This document shows positions 11,089 through 22,957 of a DNA stretch of 64,000 bases, piece after piece. Made by a program: the position numbers and the translations under genes. Every line of letters begins with the position of its first letter. Within the stretch, counting starts at the first letter, position 1. Where the stretch lies: NCBI RefSeq assembly GCF_037975245.1, contig NC_092562.1:22339054-22403053 (forward strand), given 5' to 3'. Under the pieces are notes generated by a model. That model worked only from the letters and a program-made list of their open reading frames with translations, did not search any database and had not been told where the DNA came from. This stretch comes from Apostichopus japonicus (taxonomy: Eukaryota; Echinodermata; Holothuroidea; Aspidochirotida; Stichopodidae).

Positions 11089-11478
11089 AACTTGTAAGAT
11101 CTTGCCAACAGCTTTTCTGGCTTCTACAAGTAAGCTGAATTATATCAGTGCAAACAACTCTTCAATGCATGAGAAATAATGTTGCCAACCACACCTCCAT
11201 CTAAGTGTAACAAATCTGCCTCCTCCTCGATCCCCTCCCCCCCCCCCCCCTTCTCCCACCATCACCATTAATACCCATCTCTACTAATTTTACATGAAAT
11301 GTTCTCACAGTATCCTGAGCATCTACCCTCCAGTTATAACGAGAAATTGCCTCTAAATATTAAAGAACTTAATTCAAGAATCATTTTTTTTATGTTGATG
11401 ATCAAGAGTGTGAATTCCTTTATTATTTCATACAATTTGCATGTAGACACCGGTATGTTATTTGCGAGCAAACTAGCA

Positions 11479-11552
11479 AACACACAGACAGATAGACAGG
11501 CACACAGACAGACAGACAGACAGATAGGTACAGTAGATAGATAGATAAATCA
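11479..11552. repeat. CAGA/GATA tetranucleotide microsatellite
   Basis: An impure run of cagacagatagacagg-type units passes into gatagatagata. It lies within the intron upstream of Ig B. Confidence 0.85.
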
Positions 11553-11661
11553 ACTGATTGACTGACCAAATGACCTTTTCATATGTCCACTGCACAAACA
11601 TATGCATGGCATAAAAGGGACAAAGAAATCAATTAAAAAAAAAATGTCTACAGGTACTTAC

Positions 11662-11692
11662 TTTGGAAGGTTGAATCGACTGAAAGATGAAT
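11662..11692 (-). CDS. Ror: ROR-like receptor, 31-nt linker exon between Frizzled A and Ig B
   Basis: A long pyrimidine tract ending ttgattttcag leads into 31 nt followed by the strong donor CCAAA|GTAAGTACC. The phases (1 in, 2 out) are exactly what is needed between Frizzled A (ends phase 1) and Ig B (starts phase 2). The joined residues are D-SSFSRFNLP-N, leading into REYIILERQMNN. A second AG 13 nt inside would give an 18-nt version; that would keep the frame if Frizzled A used its alternative donor 4 nt downstream. The exon has no family signature, so its support is splice signals and phase only. It occupies the position of the pre-Ig linker exon known from ROR genes. Confidence 0.75.
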
Positions 11693-12982
11693 CTGAAAAT
11701 CAAAGAAAGGTAAAAATAATAGAATGCATTGAGGTGACCTACTGTAAATGGCAACTTATATTAGTTGAACTGCAATTATTGACACAGCAAAGGTTGTTAT
11801 CACCAAATAGTTCTCTTTTTCATTTGAAATCAGCATATTTTTCATCCCGATGATGACCCCAGTGAGTTGCTAGATCTGTAAACCTGGTGATTACTGGTGG
11901 GAAACAAAATGGAAGACTGGAAGAAGGGGTGGGGGTGGGAAAGAGGCTAAGAGAAGGAGAGGGATAATTAAACCTGCTGCAGGCTTTATCCCATAGTGTA
12001 CCACAACAAGGCTTATATTCTCTTCCCATCCCACTACCAAACCCCATCCCTTTACCTACCCCTCCCCACCACCCCTTTACCTACCCCTCCCCCAACAGCT
12101 GCGGAAGCCAATGCTGATCATCGTGCACTCCACATACCCACAGTTTTTTGCACACTGCAGTTTGACTCTGGCACCCAAGTCATTTGATCACCCTACTGTA
12201 TTCATAGCAGTGAGATTCATCTCATCTTTTTCTAGCTCATTATAATACGATCATCATTTACATGACATAATGATAATTTAGAAAGTTCCAGATTGCTTTT
12301 TCCTTTCTTTCTTTCTTCCATATGGAAGTTCTATTCACCCTTAAGCTCTAGCATTTCATTAAAGATATGAAAACTCCCCCAGGGTGAGAGAAACAGCCGC
12401 ATCATCAGAGACTTATCTTCCTGGGTTTAGTCTCCTATTTTACTAGATCAGAGATTGCATGCATCATACCACATCATCATTCCCAAGGAGATTTCCTATA
12501 ATCCAAAACAAATTCTTAAGTATTGACTCTAGAGGAGAGACATCCACTCTTGGCAAATAAACCCATTTCCTTTTCCCCGTGACATCTAATCTCACCGATT
12601 CATCCTTGTTAACATTTAAAGGTCATATTTCTATAAAATACTTAAACTTTTACTGTGATAAGCAGCTTCTGTCTTATTATATCTCTAAGGGAATTGAAAT
12701 TAATAGACTTGTAAAAGATGAAACACCTTTTCAAAGATCTTTTTTCTTTTTTTTTCCCTTCCCTCCTTACATTTCCTCTTCTCCTTTCATTACTAAAACA
12801 AAGCACAACAAACAGTAGCTGAGATTATTTGAACATATACCATTCTCACAAATGTAATTTGAGAATACTTTACATTAATGTTATATTATGCGATACAATC
12901 ATACTTTGTGTGTTTACCTTTTAAAATGCTGCAAAAACAAAATAGCAGCATTCAAGCTTATGCAAAATATTAAGTTAAAAAA

Positions 12983-13137
12983 TCAAGTGATGCATGTATG
13001 TATGACACCATCAATGATGGGTGCTGTATCAAGTGATGCATTTATGACACCATCAATGGGTGTTGCATCAACTATAATTATCAAAAGAACTCTGTATATT
13101 ATATATTTATGACACCATCAATGGGTGTTGCATCAGG
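12983..13137. repeat. Small minisatellite with gacaccatcaatgggtg units
   Basis: Three units share the core tatgacaccatcaatgggtg, each followed by ttgcatca or a close variant. The first two also share atcaagtgatgcat upstream. The spacer between units two and three (13070-13107) recurs at 15794-15836. Confidence 0.75.
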
Positions 13138-14838
13138 GTACCAAAAGCTGCAAGGCCCTGACCAATACCCACGTGAACAGCAGGCTTCCACAGAAACAAA
13201 GAAATATTAATAATAAATAATCGTTAAATTATAGTTCATGATTAACTCTTTAAGCACAGGTTCTTAGTCCGAAAGTGACACAGGGAAGAGAAAGTGGAAT
13301 GAAAACAAAAGTGAAAACCCTGCATTATAACAATCAAAGCAATGAGGGCAGCAAAATCAAATACATATCGCTAAAATGAAAAAACATAATTGGGAGAGCT
13401 ACACAGGGTAAGGTTGGTAACAGGGGAGTTGGAGGAGGGGGGGGGGGGGAAAGATGGGTGGGAGGAGTTTTGTTCTCAAAACAGCAAATCTACAATTTAA
13501 GTAAGCTTCAAAAGTCAGATAATTTCTCATTTTCTGAAAATTAAACAACAGCAAACAAAGGAAGTTAAATTTATGCATCAGATCTATACCCACATGGGAA
13601 ATAGAAATCCAGTAGACTTAACCCAGATACAAAGCATTATGAAGTATACTCTTGTTTAAAAATTACAAATTTAATACCTACATTTAATATCTACAAGAAT
13701 CGATCATTTAATACCCTAATTGACATTCCATTCTGCCCCACTTTTATTACCCTCTTTGTTAACTCTATTACGGTACTATATATATCACCCTGACTGAGGT
13801 TTTACAAATTTTTCAAATAAGACAGACAACTTGAACAACACTGCAAGCGAGCAGAAACACATGAAACCAATATCATCTCCTTTCTACTTTTCCCCTAGAA
13901 AGCTTGAACCTAAATTCTTTATCTATCCTCCAGGGAGGATTAAAGCTTGGGATCATTTCCTCTCTGTCAAAAATGTATTCACCCCATTTTCAATTCATAT
14001 CTCCTTCCTTTTTTGTTTGTTCCTTCTTCTGTTTGTGGCTTTCTTCATTTTATACGCCTTACTTTTAAGGCTTAGCATAATTGACTTCTAACCAATGACA
14101 GGGTGAACTTAATTTTAATCTCAAAATAAAGTATCTTAAAACAATTCTATTGAAATGGCTTTAACAAATGACATGTCATTCTGATTCTATGATAACCTGT
14201 TTCCATTCAGTTAAATTATGTATGCAAGCGTAGTACATAGAGCTTTCAACCTATTTTTGACGTATTTTGTCACTCTCACAGTTACAGATAACGATGACTG
14301 ATGTCGAGGTAGAAGTAAGTTATAACTGGAGCAGGAACCATGGTTCTTGCTTTGAAATGCATCAAATATGCAAAAATTTCAGCATTTAATTGTTCTGTAT
14401 TTTTTCTACATTTTTATATCTTTTAAAGATATTCCAATGTTTATTACTGTGTGCTATTATTACCTCTGATAATAATGACTGCTTCTGGAGACATCCTGAA
14501 GATATGATCAGACCTCCCAAGAGTCTAAGCAACTATCCTTATTAGATTGATAACCTACTTGTAGGCCGCACTCATAAAATATTCATAAGTTCATAAGATC
14601 TAATCCAACTATGTCATTACAATTGACCACATTTTCCCCTCTTAAATATAATCAACAGGAGAGAGGACTCTAGTAGAATTCGGCTAGCTGGGACCAGTTT
14701 TGCATTGAGTTTGCTGGTAATTTGGGTATTTTGCCAAATGGAAATCTGCTATGCACAACAAGATGCATGAAATATTATAGTGAAGCTAGGGAGAAATTAA
14801 TTAAAAAGAATTGTCTTGTAACCAAGTATGGTCTTTGG

Positions 14839-14858
14839 TTTTTTTTTTTTTTTTTTTT
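14839..14858. repeat. Poly-T tract
   Basis: About 20 consecutive T within the large intron between the two Ig-Fz modules. It could be the reversed poly-A tail of an old retrocopy, but no retroelement body was recognised beside it. Confidence 0.8.
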
Positions 14859-15793
14859 ACAATTCATGCTTGTATGATGCTCAAATAACAGATTTGTCAT
14901 CATAGGGGACAATCTTTGATCAAAAGCCTCTTTCAAAATCCATTTGGCTACTCCTATTATAGCAAAAAACATTACATCATTGCAGAAACTATTTTCCCAA
15001 AAGTTTGAAGTAGACCTTCATTGGTTTGCATAAATTTGCAAATAAAATCTTTTACTGAATTCAGTGACGGAGTCAGAATCATTCGATTTTTTAATAAAAC
15101 ATTGGGAATGTTGGTGTGCAGGTAATGGGGCCATGTAGGGAGGATGAAGGGATGCAATAATGTGGTTCTCATTAGGGTGTCCAATAGGGTGACCAATAAG
15201 GTATTCAATACATTTCTACCAGTTGAGCCTGATCAGAGTCAGACAACATATATATATCGGTTTCAGTGGAAGTTATGAAAGGCATCAATCACTTAGAGTT
15301 GGAATGTAAATCATAGATGGTATTCCACTCTGGTTCAGATGCATGCACATGTGTGGTATTATAAAAACATAACTTGTACATCATCAGTGACATTGGTGAT
15401 AATGTTGATCACATGACACATTGACATGATCCTTGATGAATATTCGTCTAAACATAACCGCCAGTGTTTACTGCATACCTATCAATGTTCCCGGCATAAT
15501 GGCAGCATTAGTCATAAACTTTGACGGCACCGATATCAAACATGGCCATTAAATTGTTAGCATATTAACCCATCTGTCATGGGAGACTCGAGTGAATAAA
15601 TACCCCGCACTGTGATGGACATGTTGAACAAACAAACTATCAACCTTAATAGAGGGCGCTGTTCTGAAATACCCAGGAGATTTCAGACCACATAGCTGAG
15701 ATGTCTAAATCATAAAGAGAGACTATATACAATGGCTCAAATTGGAGGGTATAAATTAAATATGTTAAAGGTATTGCCAGGCGGTACAATTAG

Positions 15794-15836
15794 AACTATA
15801 ATTATCAAAAGAACTTGATCTGTATATTATATATTG
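15794..15836. repeat. Dispersed copy of the 13.07-kb spacer sequence
   Basis: The sequence aactataattatcaaaagaac followed by tgtatattatatat closely matches 13070-13107, with a short insertion (ttgat). Two copies 2.7 kb apart, one of them inside a minisatellite, suggest a small dispersed repeat. Confidence 0.6.
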
Positions 15837-18800
15837 CAATGATATTCACAATCATCCCTGACAGTGAAAAATCCTGATTATTTTCACAAATTAAACTCTG
15901 AAACCAAATTCTAATCTATAATTGATTCATGTTTTACCAAAGTTACACGGCATCCTAATTATAAACTGTTTGTAAATCTCATGTCTTTTTTTGCCTTTAT
16001 CACCTTATACTTCAGTCCTAGAATTTCATCGTTTTAGCAGCTTGCTAAGAAATTGCAATTGCTTAACAAATCCACTAAATGAAATCACATTCCCACCTTT
16101 GCATTAATTACAGCACACATCAGTTACTTTATTGATTTTAATCTTTATGTTCTTCAGGTCTGCTGACAGAGAAATGCAAGGACATTTTTGAGCTCAGCTG
16201 AAAGCTTCCAGCTGAGGTGTAGCGATCATGCAATTCTGTCGAAAGTCTGTCACTTTTTGCCTACGTTTTTGAACGACTGCCAGTTCGTCAGTTTCCCTTT
16301 GATTTGGCTGAAATTTTTTGTCCAGTGGCTTGTGGGAGTAAAGATTTCATGCAATCATATTTATCAATTTGAAGGTCATTTGAGGTTATTTTCTGAAAAT
16401 GTAAAAAATGTTACTCCTCCCAAAACCATTGTCCAAATATGCTGAGATGTTGTGGATATAATGTTTGAATGGTGGTGAACCAAAGTTGATCAGGTAAAAA
16501 TGTTTGTTGTCATGTGAGGGCCCAAACAAGATATGCAATGATCACAGGATTTGTTTTTCAACTTTTTAGTATTCATGACCAGTATGCATTTTGGTGTGAG
16601 TAGCAAAAATGTGTTCCCATCTTAATAAATCCTGTCATATTTTTAAATAATACAACCCTTGGGAGACTGAGATCAAGTCAAATATTTACTTCTTTTTCAG
16701 TCTTCTTATGTAGTTCGTTGTCATCTCTGTAAGAGGACTTCTTGGCAGATTTGAAATTTAAACTTTTCAACAGTTTGTGTACATACGTGGAATACCACAT
16801 GTAAGAATGACCAATATTGTTGGAGCCTATTCCTATATCTGTTCATTTTCTCTGTTGTAGTCGATTGTAAACAAGTTGCAGGTCGTTCGATCATTATTTA
16901 TTATTCCATTATCGACCATATCAGAAACAGAGTATTGTGTATGAATTACAGAGAGATGTAATACTAGGGAGTGTGTAATTAACCCACACATACAGTATAT
17001 GCTTGAAAAACAATGAAATTCTCAATTTCGAAAGAAAGAAGCAAATTGTATGGATTTGAGTATCGTTCTGGTAAATGTTGGTAGTCCACATGCCTTTAGT
17101 AAGCGATAACCCCCCCCCCCCTCCCCATAGAGTTGAACGATAAACTCACAGCGAAATGAAAAGATCCTATGATGTCCGTACTGTATATATAGTAACTGCT
17201 GAGCTCATCCATGAAATATGTTAAGTGTAATGTCATTGTAATGTTAAACATAAGCAATGTTAGCAAATGATTGGTAAAGTAGCTAGCTAGGTGCTTGAAA
17301 CTAATCTACAAAGTCATTTATTTGGCCAATGTTATGGACATTAAGATTAGCTTACTTCCTTCATAAACAGATCTACTGTACAAACATATAACATAGATTA
17401 CTGATAAAATATAGCTCATCTTCTGTTATATTCAAAGCCAAACACTATACAGAATGTGTTCCTTATCAATGACAGCTTCCATATTGTCTGATATATCACC
17501 CACTTGGAAACCCGTGGTAATCACAGGATACTTTAGCAACTTTGAATAAAACAGCCAAACCAATAGTAGGGGATTGATTAATGGCCTTGTGACAACCAGT
17601 GAACTCTGTTAAAACCATTCCATAAATCAATGGTATTTTAGACTCTTATTTTAGATAACATAAATTATCCATTATATTCAAGACTCTGGAAATACTGAAC
17701 TAAGTAAAATTTACTACAAGGAGGAATTAGAAAATAGTACACTACTTGACCTTCATGTTTATAAAACCTGCAGTCAATAAGGGCTTTTGCAAAGTAAATT
17801 GTCATACAGTAAATGTACTTGTGTCTGCTAAATTTTAATGAGTTTATATTTTTTTTCCTCTACTTTTTCTTGTTGTTTGCAAGAGCAAATAACTGTTTTG
17901 ACCAGACAGGATATTCAGCTCAACAAAAGAGTGCCAAACATTCCTCTAACCAACTGTTCAGTTAGTGCTTCAGTTGCCCAGACAAATCTCTTTGCACTAA
18001 CACTTTCTTCTTCCCTTAAAGAATTGTTGAGCTCCAAAACAATAGTATGTTTATAAATAAGTGTGAATGACTTGTTACACACATTTGAATCCTTTTAATC
18101 CAAAAATTGTGTCCAATTGTTTTTGGTTTTTTCTAAAGTTCAAACATTTGCAATTGATCACAAAGCTCCCATTCAAGAAACCCTCATACTTGTATTCACC
18201 ATACATATATCATTATTTAAATTTTCCAATTTTCATTTGACTAGTTTTTACCACTCTGAAGAAATATGTGGGTGGTGAAATGTTGATATCTGAATGTGTT
18301 CATTAATGACTGCCTCCTGCAATCAACTTTCATATATTTTTTTATTTATCCTCAAAGAAGTTGACTTATAGTTAAGGTAATGATCTAATTTGCCACAGGG
18401 TTTTTAGGATTGAGTAACGTTCAAATTTTTGCAAAATTAACTCAAGGAGTTTAAATATACAGTAGTGAAAAACTCACCTCCACTGAGCAAACAAGTTATT
18501 TCCATGGTTTACAGGCCCTTTCCAATATCACTCCTCTCCCCCCCCCCCCCCCCATTATTATTATTGATTTCCATCATGTATTGGTTAACTTTTGACACAG
18601 GTTCATATTAAGGTTTTCTTCCCATCACTCAAAATGTCATCTTCAACAAGGAAAACAAATTTTAAGTGATCTTGTCAGAAATAATTGATGTTAATGACAG
18701 TATTCTGAAACTAACAGCACAGTAAAACATTGAGGGCTTTTGTTACAGCTGTAAGCAGAATCCGGGAGTGCAATAAGTCAAGATGATTTTGAATTTACTG

Positions 18801-21450
18801 TACAATCATTCATCCTTATGAATAAACATCTAGGTTATAAAGCTATGAAACTTGATCATAGCTATCAATCAATTAATGTCAAGAGCAAGCTAGGAGTCTT
18901 TATTAGATACATTGGGATGACAACTCTATGTCATTATGATGAAAGAATCAATCCATGTCCTGCATGAAGCAACTTAAAGAGGTACTTGTATTCCATCATC
19001 TAGTTGAGGTTAACTATTTCATAAATTACATGGGCAGGATAAAATAAAACACACAACAACCCACCCATACCATCAAAAGTTAGTGGTATTATATATTCTA
19101 GATGGAAGAGGAATTTAAGACGATGACCCAAAAGTAAGGGTCACTTGACAGAAGATCTCTTGAGTTTGAAGTAGGTTTGAGAAAAAATAATTTCAAAGTG
19201 TTGAAAAAAAAAAGTTTGGGGGGGGGGGAGGTTGAAATTCAGTTAATGAATGGAAGTGATGGGATCATCATCATGACAATTGTTTTGATAAAACAATACA
19301 TAGAGTGAGAGATGATGAACACTCATTAATTGTTCATGTTAAGTTGGACTTATAAAGCGTCTTGCAACCTTTGTATTAATAACCTGGTATCATCTAATGA
19401 ATATTCATCACATGACAAAATCTTAGTACCTAAATAAATCAGTGAGGCTTAATATAAGGGTATCAAAACTGTATCTTAATGAAAATGCATTTCCGTGAAC
19501 CAAAAAAATTGCATTTAATTCACATATATCCTTTACAAACATAAACATGCCTGTGGATATTTCCAGCAGAGTGTGGATTAATTCATGAGTGATTCTAGGC
19601 TTGATCGGTTGCAATCATAGTCGTGGGAGTTTACGTAGGTTCGGTTACAATGGTAAAACGTTATGACGATCGAATGCAAGCTGTTCTTTAATAAAAAGAC
19701 AACCCACCAAAGATAATTCCCTTTGAAAACAAACACCACTCTATAGACTGAATTTTACGACTATAATGACAGATAAATTTTACTTGAATTTTCATTTTAT
19801 TAAGAATTACCATTAGCCAAGTAAATTGGGCGTGCTTAGCATGGAAGAGGCCTTTAAAGGAGTGAGATTTGCCTGTGGTCATCAAGGGCTATTATCACTG
19901 GTCATGCATCATATGACATCATCACACATGCCAAAGAGCTTTCAGACTTGGCAAAGCTCTTTATCATCCTAATTGATAAAACTACTCCTCTGGTTCTTAA
20001 TTTTTTTGGCTTCTGATATTTGGAAATGGATTGAGAAATGAGGTGTTAGAATGGAAAGTGTATCAACAGTCTGGTTTGAGTAGATAAATCTTATAATCTG
20101 ACATTACTTGCCCCTTTCAAGCTTCTGGCAGTGGCAGTGTTTATATTTAAATTTCTCAATTTCATTGGAAGGCACATTCCTCACAGTAGGGTACGGGTCT
20201 AAACAACAGAAATGCTATTAATCTTCCAGTTTTTGTTGTTTGTGGGGAAAAATTAGAGTATAGAGTTTTTACACTCTGATGAGTCACAGGGACAACGTTT
20301 TCAGTATTGTCACGACCAATGTATATGTATGATATTCAATTAATGGCTTCATTTCCTACAAAAGCAAGTGAAAATTTTCTGGTCATGTTTTAGGACTATT
20401 TGATTTGTCTAGTGAATATAAATTTGAATTTAAACTGTAGTGATATGCTCATAGAAGCAATTCTTCTACATTCCTACTAATTCATGTGTTATTATCACAG
20501 ACGATGACAGGGATAGGAAGGAGGAGGGGGCTTGCTAAATATTTCAAAAGTTTGAAGTTTCAAAATGACAAACAATCTTTAGTACCTACAGTAGTAAGAA
20601 AGAACAATGAAACAACCTAATTATTGACTTAAAACATCTGGCTGTCTAAATGAATTATGTGTAGTAGGATTACAAGTACACTCACTCATAATCACTTGTT
20701 AAATGTGTGTTACTTATTCCAATTGCAATTATTTCAACAAGAAGGCCATTTAGCTTACAGCAACACAATTTTATAGGTGTACATAAAGAAAATGGTATTG
20801 TATTTATAGCCACAGTGTGTGTGTCAAGACTATAACATGGGCAGAAAAACTAATTAAGACATTATATGACATGTACTAAACATCTGCACAAAGACACGTT
20901 CTAGAGCCACTTTCCGACATTCCTATTTTGCACAATTTCGACAGCAGGAGCTGAAATAACAATCCATTGCTTTGAGGGTTTTCTTTTTCTACTGAAGATG
21001 ATGGTATTCTTTTATCATCTCAATACCATAATTTCTAAAGAAGACAGCCACAACTATAAATTTAAGTTGCCTCTCAGCAGTAGAGTACTAAATATGTCCC
21101 AATGTTACTACTGCCAGTATGAAAACACTATCAACATAACAAATGAAGAGAATTATCATGCAGCAGCTGGTCATCATCTAAAACAAAAGAGGAGAATATT
21201 TTAGGAACAAGCTGTCTACCCTTTGCCACAGAGGAGCTCTTGGGAAAAGGCCACCAAGATTTCAAAATTCATGTTTCCATAGATGACACAGATATCATTG
21301 ATGACAGTTTGTTAAACCTTTAGGGAAGATGCCTACCCCTCCCCCCCCCCACTCCCTCTGGAGTATGACTACCCCCATAGCAGGAAAGTCATTCACTTTT
21401 TCCTAATCAGTGCTCTTCTTCTTTGCACATGTTATATAAACATAGCTCGT

Positions 21451-21490
21451 TTATACATTATACATTATACATTAAATATACATTATAACA
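21451..21490. repeat. ATTATAC microsatellite
   Basis: Repeated ttatacattatacattatacatt units, decaying at the 3' end, lie about 450 bp downstream (in gene sense) of Frizzled A. Confidence 0.75.
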
Positions 21491-21946
21491 TTTACAGATA
21501 TAAGGTTCACTGACCCTGGCCAAGAGGAGACAGACTGTTTTTTTTTAGCCCACTTTACTGATGATAATCATAACATACAAATTTAAGGAGCACCATACAG
21601 GAATGTTGCACAAATGCAACACAATACATGATTTAAGTTGGAAGTTTACCTTCTTGCATCAAGGCCTGCTGACATACAACAATTAACACCTGGTCATTGG
21701 TAGTACTTGTCACACCCATTACACCCAAGTGTGTGCAATTCAAACAACGTCACCCCCTCCCCCTCCCCCCGGGAACTGCGGTTAGCTTACATCTACGCCT
21801 GCCCAGTACCTTGGGGGTAAACCCATAGGGTGCCTTCACAATTGCAGTGCATACAATAATGCAACCCACAAATATGGGTACATGACATAGATATCAACAA
21901 TAAACACCAAAACACACTTTAAGAATACAAAGACAACAATACCAAC

Positions 21947-22374
21947 CTGTCTGATCCAGTATGGGTAAGCAGGAGTTCTCTCCTTCAGTACCAGGGGCTG
22001 GTAGATCAGTACACACGGGCAGTACCTCCCCTAGTTCATCCGCGTTACTGTCCACATACTCGTAAAGCTCCGAACAGATATCAGTCTCGAGGGCGGTGCA
22101 GTCATCCTGACAGAGGCGATGGGTCACAACGTTTGGGATTTCTTGGCAGAGTGGGAACGCCGTAAGGCAGATGGACGGAATGATATTACGAAGGCATGCG
22201 GGAGAGACGTTATCCATGGTCTGGATACGGGACACAGACTCTTCCAGTTCGCTCTCGATGGTGTCTTGGTCCCTTTCACCGTCGACGTACACATTCGAAT
22301 CCTCAAAGTAATCTCGACAGAGGGTACCATGGTACCTCTCACATTGTGGGGATGGACTGCTCAACTGGTAATCA
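21947..22374 (-). CDS. Ror: ROR-like receptor, Frizzled-type cysteine-rich domain A (distal copy)
   Basis: This 428-nt exon (phase 2 in, phase 1 out) has acceptor ttcttttatctacag and donor ACAG|GTTGGT. It encodes about 142 residues with ten Cys in the same order and similar spacing as Frizzled B: QCERYHGTLC, ACLRNIIPSIC, FPLC, HRLCQDDCTALETDIC, LPVC and ENSCLPIL. The IPSxC, FPxC, LCxDxC and LExDIC blocks show common descent with Frizzled B, but the N-terminal helix region is diverged and acidic (GERDQDTIESELEE). The sequon DNVS before the third Cys matches DNLT in copy B. A second GT 4 nt downstream (TG|GTATTG) gives a phase-2 alternative end at 21943. Ligand specificity cannot be read from the sequence. 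Confidence 0.95.
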
Positions 22375-22932
22375 CTGTAGATAAAAGAAATTTGTAAAAA
22401 TAAGAAAGAGATACAGTAAGTAGCTATGAGCTTCTATCTAATGTTTTGACATTCAATACCATTGTACTTTGTTGATCATACATCATTTTAGTCTTACAAC
22501 ATACAAGTTTATCTTTTCTTGATAACAATAATTTAGTTGGTGTGTTGAAGCATAACTTCAACTTTTGTAGCCACTTGTTATGGAATATTACCAAGTAACT
22601 TGTCCTACACCCACCCATCCCTCCCCCCTACACACCCTAAATTTTTTAATGCACCTTTTAAGTTAACTGTAACAACACTTCTAGTCGGTTTGCTTGCATA
22701 CACCCTGAATATAAGTTATAAGACACTGGATTTCTGAGATGGTCTGACCATTCTTGCCTTCACATTTCATGATATGATATATCACGACACATGTATCTCA
22801 GTTCCACTAATTTTGTACGTCACTGTTTCAAGTTCTGATTGGAAACATTACAAGAACCCGACCAAAATAAAATTAGTCTTTCAGTTAATACTCAAAGGAA
22901 AAAAGGCTGAAATGATATCTGTTGATAATTAC
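22375..22932 (-). other. Intron between linker exon A and Frizzled A
   Basis: This 558-bp phase-2 intron matches, in phase and approximate length, the 524-bp intron at the same place in the proximal module. A CCCCCC-rich stretch is at about 22605-22630. No other feature is seen. Confidence 0.75.
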
Positions 22933-22957
22933 CTGAAACTCTCTCTGGATATAGGAT
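22933..22957 (-). CDS. Ror: ROR-like receptor, 25-nt linker exon between Ig A and Frizzled A
   Basis: A strong pyrimidine tract and AG (ttttctctgtttcttgacag) precede 25 nt ending TTTCAG|GTAATT. The phases are 1 in and 2 out, as predicted from the equivalent 31-nt exon of the proximal module and as needed to connect Ig A (phase 1 end) to Frizzled A (phase 2 start). The joined residues are D-PISRESF-S, leading into DYQLSSPSPQC. The exon was found by looking for a 3n+1-length exon with these phases after the proximal module had been worked out. Its length and position about 560 bp before the Frizzled exon match the paralogous module. It has no domain signature of its own. Confidence 0.82.

Larger units (their letters stand above)
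10261..11661 (-). other. Intron upstream of Ig B, carrying a SINE
   Basis: This 1,401-bp phase-2 intron lies between linker exon A/B and Ig B. It contains a tRNA-derived SINE (about 10838-11088), a C-run at about 11236-11250 and a CAGA/GATA microsatellite at about 11479-11552. Confidence 0.7.
11693..21946 (-). other. Large intron between the distal and proximal Ig-Fz modules
   Basis: This 10.25-kb phase-1 intron contains a minisatellite at 12983-13137, a segment at 15794-15836 shared with it, a T20 run at 14839-14858 and an AT-rich microsatellite at 21451-21490. C/G homopolymer runs lie near 13436, 17109, 18538, 19218 and 21342. Region 16150-16500 looks less AT-biased than its surroundings but encodes nothing I recognise. 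Apart from these, no exon, RNA gene or transposon coding sequence was supported. Confidence 0.6.
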
